From the IMG/VR virus record IMGVR_UViG_3300048592_000628, positions 1 through 30,223 of that record: a DNA stretch of 30,223 bases; one strand, written 5' to 3'. Below the pieces are notes generated by a model. The model ran no database searches. It saw only the letters and a list, made by a program, of their open reading frames with translations, and was not told the DNA's origin. The stretch is from a virus. Of the stretch, positions 27,354 to 30,223 are shown piece by piece. Position numbers and translations under genes: made by a program. Every line of letters starts with the position of its first letter. The stretch's first letter is position 1.

Positions 27354-27710
27354 GTGAAGCTCCCCGCCTTCGGCCGGGCGCTCCTCGAGCTCCGGAAGAG
27401 CGGCCAGCGCCCGAGCGACCCGGTCGTCGTCACCGACGACTGGACGATCGCCGAAGCGGCGCGCCAGGCGCTCGACTGGTATGCGCTGGTCTGCGACCCG
27501 CCGGAGGTGCGCCGCGATCTGTCGATGCTGCTCGGCCTCGACGTCCAGGTCGTGTACTTCGCCCCGCGCGAGCGCATAGCACCGATGGCGGCGGCGGTGC
27601 GCGCCGCACGGCCGCGGCGGGTCACGTTCGTCGATGCGCTCGCCTGGCAGGACTGGCTCATCGGCTTGCTCCGCGAAGTGGAGCGCGAGCGCGAAGCGGC
27701 GTTCGCGTGA
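27354..27710 (+). CDS. Hypothetical early protein, 118 aa
   Basis: A GTG start at 27354 is preceded by GGAGGTCGGGC. The sequence KLPAFGRALLELRKSGQRPS, DPVVVTDDWTIAEAARQALD, LLGLDVQVVYFAPRERIA and VTFVDALAWQDWLIGLLREV alternates helix and strand, suggesting a small alpha/beta fold. No catalytic motif or TM. It lies 12 bases before the primase gene, so a replication-accessory role is plausible. Not recognised. Confidence 0.68.
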   Translation: MKLPAFGRALLELRKSGQRPSDPVVVTDDWTIAEAARQALDWYALVCDPPEVRRDLSMLLGLDVQVVYFAPRERIAPMAAAVRAARPRRVTFVDALAWQDWLIGLLREVEREREAAFA

Positions 27711-27722
27711 CGGCAATGGCCG

Positions 27723-29186
27723 ATGCCCGCCACAACGCCCGACCCGATCGACTTCTCTGCCGCCGCCGCCGAATGGCGCCGGCATCTCATCCTGAAGAAG
27801 AACAACCACGGCGACCTCCTGCCGGTGCCGTGCTGGCAGAACGTGGCGCTGGTGCTGCGCCATCATCCGGCCTGGCAGGGCTGCCTCGCGCTCGACGAGT
27901 TCGCGAACCGCATCGTGTTGCGCAAGTCGCCGGAGATCGAGGCGGGCGAGCTCTTCAAGCCCGGCCCGTGGGAGGCGCATCACGAGTTCGCGCTGGGGCT
28001 CTGGCTTGCGCAGCAGCGTCCGGACGACCGCCTGGTGCTCAAGCCCGACGCGATCGACGCCGGCGTGACGGCGGCCGCGCAGTCGCACACCTTCCACCCG
28101 GTGCGCGAGCACCTGGAGCGCGCGGCCCGCGAGTGGGACGGGCGGCCGCGCCTCAAGATGTGGCTCGTCGAGTACTGCAACGTCCCGCTGTCGATCTACT
28201 CGATGCTCGTCGGGCGCTATTTCCTGCTCGGCATGGTGGCGCGGGTGTTCGAGCCCGGTTGCCAGATGCGTAGCGTGCTGATCCTCGAGGGCGCCCAGGA
28301 CATCGGAAAGTCCGCGGTGCTGCGCGCGCTTGCGCAGCCGTGGTTCAGCGACACGAACCTCGACCTGCACAACAAGGACGCGTTCGGGGCGCTGCGCGGG
28401 ATCTGGCTGCAGGAGTTCGCCGAGCTCGACAGCCTCTCGCGCGCGGACGCGACGCGGGTGAAGTCGTTCATCAGCTCGCGCGTGGACCGCTACCGGGCGC
28501 CGTACGAGCGCGCCACACGCGACTGGCCACGCCAGACGGTGTTCGGCGGCTCGACGAACCTCGCCGAGTATTTCAAGGACCCGAGCGGGAATACGCGCTT
28601 CCTCCCGGTGGCGGTGAGCAAGCCTCGCGACGAGGCGCTCGCAGCGGTACGGGATCAGCTCATGGGCGAGGCGGTCGTCCGTTATCGCCAGCGCAAGCGG
28701 CGCTTTCCGCCGTCGGAGATCGCGCGCAAGCATTTCGCGGTCGAGCAGGAGGCGCGCGAGATCGCCGACCCGTGGGACTCGATCCTCGCCCGCTACGTGG
28801 CGAACCAGGTGAAGGAGCACACGCGCGACGAGCCGCTCCTCCTGCGCATGGATCAGCTCCTTACCGAGGGGCTGAAGATCGAAGCGGGCAAGATCGACGG
28901 CGCCCGCCAGATGGCGACTCGTGTGGGCATCAGCATGCGCAAGCTGGGCTGGCTGAAGCGGCGCTCGATGGCCGCCGGCGATCGCGGTTACCACTACGAG
29001 GAGCCGCCCGAGTCGGTGACGGCGCGCTGCCAGGCGTGGGCGGCAGCGACAGGACGCCCGGTGGTCGTTGCCGCCCCGGCATCGGGGACCGGGACGCCTG
29101 CGCCAGCATCGCGGTCGACCGCGGCTCGCGCCGACCAACCGCCCGAACCTTCCCGTTCACGCCCGCCGGACGGCTCGCCACCGTGA
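27723..29186 (+). CDS. VapE-type primase/helicase (virulence-associated E family), 487 aa
   Basis: Superfamily 3-like ATPase used as replication initiator by phages and satellites. Residues 1-120 are an accessory N-terminal part; EHLERAAREWDGRPRLKMWL (129-148) leads into the ATPase. Walker A is EGAQDIGKS (189-197), Walker B lies in IWLQEFAELD (227-236), a sensor-like GSTN is at 276-279, and RFLPVAV at 292-298. The C-terminal 60 residues are a Pro/Ala-rich, probably disordered tail. An N-terminal primase (toprim) domain is not visible, so a partner primase or host function is needed. The ATG at 27723 was chosen by frame. Iteron-like repeats follow it. Confidence 0.88.
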   Translation: MPATTPDPIDFSAAAAEWRRHLILKKNNHGDLLPVPCWQNVALVLRHHPAWQGCLALDEFANRIVLRKSPEIEAGELFKPGPWEAHHEFALGLWLAQQRPDDRLVLKPDAIDAGVTAAAQSHTFHPVREHLERAAREWDGRPRLKMWLVEYCNVPLSIYSMLVGRYFLLGMVARVFEPGCQMRSVLILEGAQDIGKSAVLRALAQPWFSDTNLDLHNKDAFGALRGIWLQEFAELDSLSRADATRVKSFISSRVDRYRAPYERATRDWPRQTVFGGSTNLAEYFKDPSGNTRFLPVAVSKPRDEALAAVRDQLMGEAVVRYRQRKRRFPPSEIARKHFAVEQEAREIADPWDSILARYVANQVKEHTRDEPLLLRMDQLLTEGLKIEAGKIDGARQMATRVGISMRKLGWLKRRSMAAGDRGYHYEEPPESVTARCQAWAAATGRPVVVAAPASGTGTPAPASRSTAARADQPPEPSRSRPPDGSPP

Positions 29187-29191
29187 GAATT

Positions 29192-29381
29192 TGCCCGACC
29201 TGCCCGACCTGGCGTACCTCGCCCTCGGCGCAAACACTCTTCCAACCGCTTGTTTCTCCTCGCTTTGCCCTACCTGCCCGACCTGCCCTACCCCCTCGCG
29301 CGTACGCGCGCGCGCGGGCGCGATCGCGCGCGTGGGAATCAGGTAGGTCAGGTAGGGCAAAAGGGGTCTATAGGTCAGGCA
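29192..29381. repeat. Candidate replication origin: 9-bp iterons and long inverted repeat
   Basis: Eight 9-bp units TGCCC(G/T)ACC occur: 29192 and 29201 in tandem, then 29266, 29275 and 29284 in tandem, then three inverted at 29342, 29351 and 29373 (the last with one mismatch). Arms 29264-29284 and 29341-29361 form a 21-base inverted repeat with two mismatches, flanking an alternating CG stretch (29297-29316) and a GCGCGATCGCGC palindrome. The stretch 29187-29397 has no convincing gene. Iterons beside the replication initiator are typical of a phage origin; there is no AT-rich unwinding element, which is a weakness. Confidence 0.6.
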
Positions 29382-29397
29382 GCCAGGTCGACGGCGA

Positions 29398-29634
29398 ATG
29401 AGCGAGCCCTTCGACCCGCAGCAGATGATCGTCGACCTGCGCGACGTGTGCGGCATCGACGCCGAGAGCATCGGCGAGCTGATCGGGTTGAGCGGCAGCC
29501 AGGTGCGCAGCCTGGCGCTCGGTCGTCGCACCCGCATGGATTACGAGCACGGCCGGCGCCTGGTGGATCTGCACGCCGAATGCATGGCGCGCACGCCGAC
29601 GAGCTCCTCGGACCCCTCTGCAACATCTACCTGA
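29398..29634 (+). CDS. Small HTH-like protein, 78 aa
   Basis: The middle (MIVDLRDVCGIDAESIGELI, GLSGSQVRSLALGRRTRMDY, EHGRRLVDLHAECMAR) reads as a helix-turn-helix with G-L-S-G-S-Q-V at the turn. The last residues are Ser/Thr/Pro-rich. ATG 29398 has only a weak SD. It is the last gene before an intrinsic terminator, the place of late regulators in lambdoid phages; a Q-like role is possible but no Q signature is seen. Confidence 0.65.
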   Translation: MSEPFDPQQMIVDLRDVCGIDAESIGELIGLSGSQVRSLALGRRTRMDYEHGRRLVDLHAECMARTPTSSSDPSATST

Positions 29635-29668
29635 GCGAACGTGAGAATCGGCGCCCGTCACGTCGCCG

Positions 29669-29684
29669 CGTGTCAATTGACACG
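29669..29684. promoter_or_regulatory. Perfect 16-bp palindrome
   Basis: CGTGTCAATTGACACG is self-complementary over its full length. It contains TTGACA (29677-29682), but no good -10 box follows at 16-18 bases. It differs from the TCAAG-N5-CTTGA operators. Candidate site for another regulator or the ParB-like protein. Confidence 0.55.
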
Positions 29685-29775
29685 ACCACTCCCTTCACTT
29701 CGCTGACGTAGCTCCGTATCTTGCCGACCGCAAGCGGGCCAACTCGCTTGCCATGTCCCACTCCTGGTGTGCGTT

Positions 29776-29809
29776 GAGGGCGTCGCGAGCGATCCGACGC
29801 CCTCTTTTT
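29776..29809 (+). terminator. Intrinsic terminator before the HNH gene
   Basis: GAGGGCGTCG (29776-29785), 9-base loop, CGACGCCCTC (29795-29804), then TTTTT. A perfect 10-bp G+C-rich stem and U-run oriented rightward. It would stop early rightward transcripts before the packaging genes, like lambda tR terminators. Confidence 0.9.
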
Positions 29810-29810
29810 C

Positions 29811-30182
29811 GTGGAGATGCCGCAGCGTGCACCGTCGCCCTGTACGTACCCCGGATGCGGCACCCTCGTGCTCGCCGGCGGGCGATGCCCCAAGCATGCA
29901 GCGCAGGTACGCAGCGAGAGCGACCAGGCGCGCGGCCACAGTCGCAAGAAGTACAACCGGCGGTCATGGCGTGACGGCACCCGGCCGTCCTTCCTGCGCG
30001 AACACCCGCTCTGTGCGGACTGCCTCGACCTCCGCCCGCCGCGCTTCGTGCCGGCGACCGACGTCGACCACGTCGACGGCGACGAGACGAACGACGACTG
30101 GGCGAACCTGCGCGCCCTCTGCCATTCGCATCACTCGCGCAAGACCGCGACCCGCGACGGTGGTTTCGGCAATGCGCGCTGA
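29811..30182 (+). CDS. HNH endonuclease, 123 aa
   Basis: HNH proteins next to terminase are needed for genome cutting in several phages (HK97 gp74 type). The N-terminus has a possible zinc site (CTYPGCG ... GGRCPKHA). The nuclease core is TDVDHVDGDETNDDWANLRA, then LCHSHHSRKTA: Asp86-His87, Asn99 and His108, with Cys68, Cys71 and Cys104 likely binding zinc. The GTG at 29811 or ATG at 29817 could start it; the SD is poor for both, and the terminator is immediately upstream. Terminase should follow beyond the window. The call is firm. Confidence 0.9.
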   Translation: MEMPQRAPSPCTYPGCGTLVLAGGRCPKHAAQVRSESDQARGHSRKKYNRRSWRDGTRPSFLREHPLCADCLDLRPPRFVPATDVDHVDGDETNDDWANLRALCHSHHSRKTATRDGGFGNAR

Positions 30183-30189
30183 CGTAGGG

Positions 30190-30211
30190 GGGCGTCGAAA
30201 GTTTGACGCCC
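30190..30211. repeat. Hairpin after the HNH gene
   Basis: GGGCGTC (30190-30196), loop GAAAGTTT, GACGCCC (30205-30211). No T-run. The stem shares GGGCGTC with the terminator at 29776. It lies in the space where cos or pac or the terminase start would be. Confidence 0.4.
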
Positions 30212-30223
30212 AACGCTGGCGAC

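Noticed and set aside
27090-29138. A 682-codon minus-strand frame
   Set aside because: Antisense to the VapE-type gene. Only its last 72 codons, downstream of an ATG at 27308, look protein-like and are listed separately.
29250-29711. ORF across the iteron region and the HTH-like gene
   Set aside because: Its sequence reflects translated repeats and the wrong frame of the 29398 gene; no start signal.

Overview
The window is about 30 kb of a temperate, siphovirus-like phage genome with a high-GC host, most likely a beta- or gammaproteobacterium. Reasons: G/C-rich third codon positions; a two-gene spanin pair and GH108 endolysin, which fit a Gram-negative envelope; a 3'-tRNA-Thr(CGT) fragment as the integration core; and GTA-like tail-tip proteins (DUF2460, DUF2163, NlpC/P60, Phage-tail_3). 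No host housekeeping gene is visible.

Layout. (1) 1-5130, +: end of the head region and the neck: several unrecognised small proteins, a LamG-like protein with a 12-unit repeat, the gp6-like connector, head closure, HK97-gp10-like and DUF3168 proteins. (2) 5150-15373, +: tail: tube protein, two chaperone ORFs joined by a -1 frameshift at G GGA AAC, tape measure, DUF2460, DUF2163, NlpC/P60, a 1296-residue tip protein and a fibre-like protein. (3) 15370-18164, +: lysis: three small membrane proteins, GH108 muramidase, two more membrane proteins, i-spanin and o-spanin. (4) 18165-18406: attP. (5) 25294 down to 18407, -: a leftward operon of about 14 mostly overlapping genes ending in the tyrosine integrase, including ParB-like, GIY-YIG and NrdR-like zinc-ribbon proteins. 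(6) 25295-26606: immunity region with an HTH repressor coupled to an exported protein, a divergent Cro/YdaS-like gene and three related operators. (7) 26607-30182: rightward early region with a ribbon-helix-helix protein, a VapE-type primase/helicase, a repeat-rich candidate origin, a small HTH-like protein, a strong terminator and an HNH endonuclease.

The HNH gene at the right end normally precedes terminase, and the left end starts inside the head region. The two ends would therefore join through the missing terminase-portal-capsid segment. The attachment core has phage genes on both sides, so it looks like attP, and the sequence probably comes from a free or circular phage rather than an integrated prophage.

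The most interesting points are: a shared operator motif at two divergent early promoters, with predicted leaderless mRNAs; a repressor-coupled exported protein; an inverted duplication of a two-TM gene, one copy in the lysis cassette and one in the leftward operon; a ParB-like protein without ParA plus a 16-bp palindrome that could be its site; iteron-like repeats after the primase; receptor-binding-type modules inserted in three consecutive tail-tip proteins and a related barrel module shared with the tail tube; and the LamG plus ETD-AQ repeat protein in the neck cluster. All functional statements come from reading motifs by eye; no database search was run.
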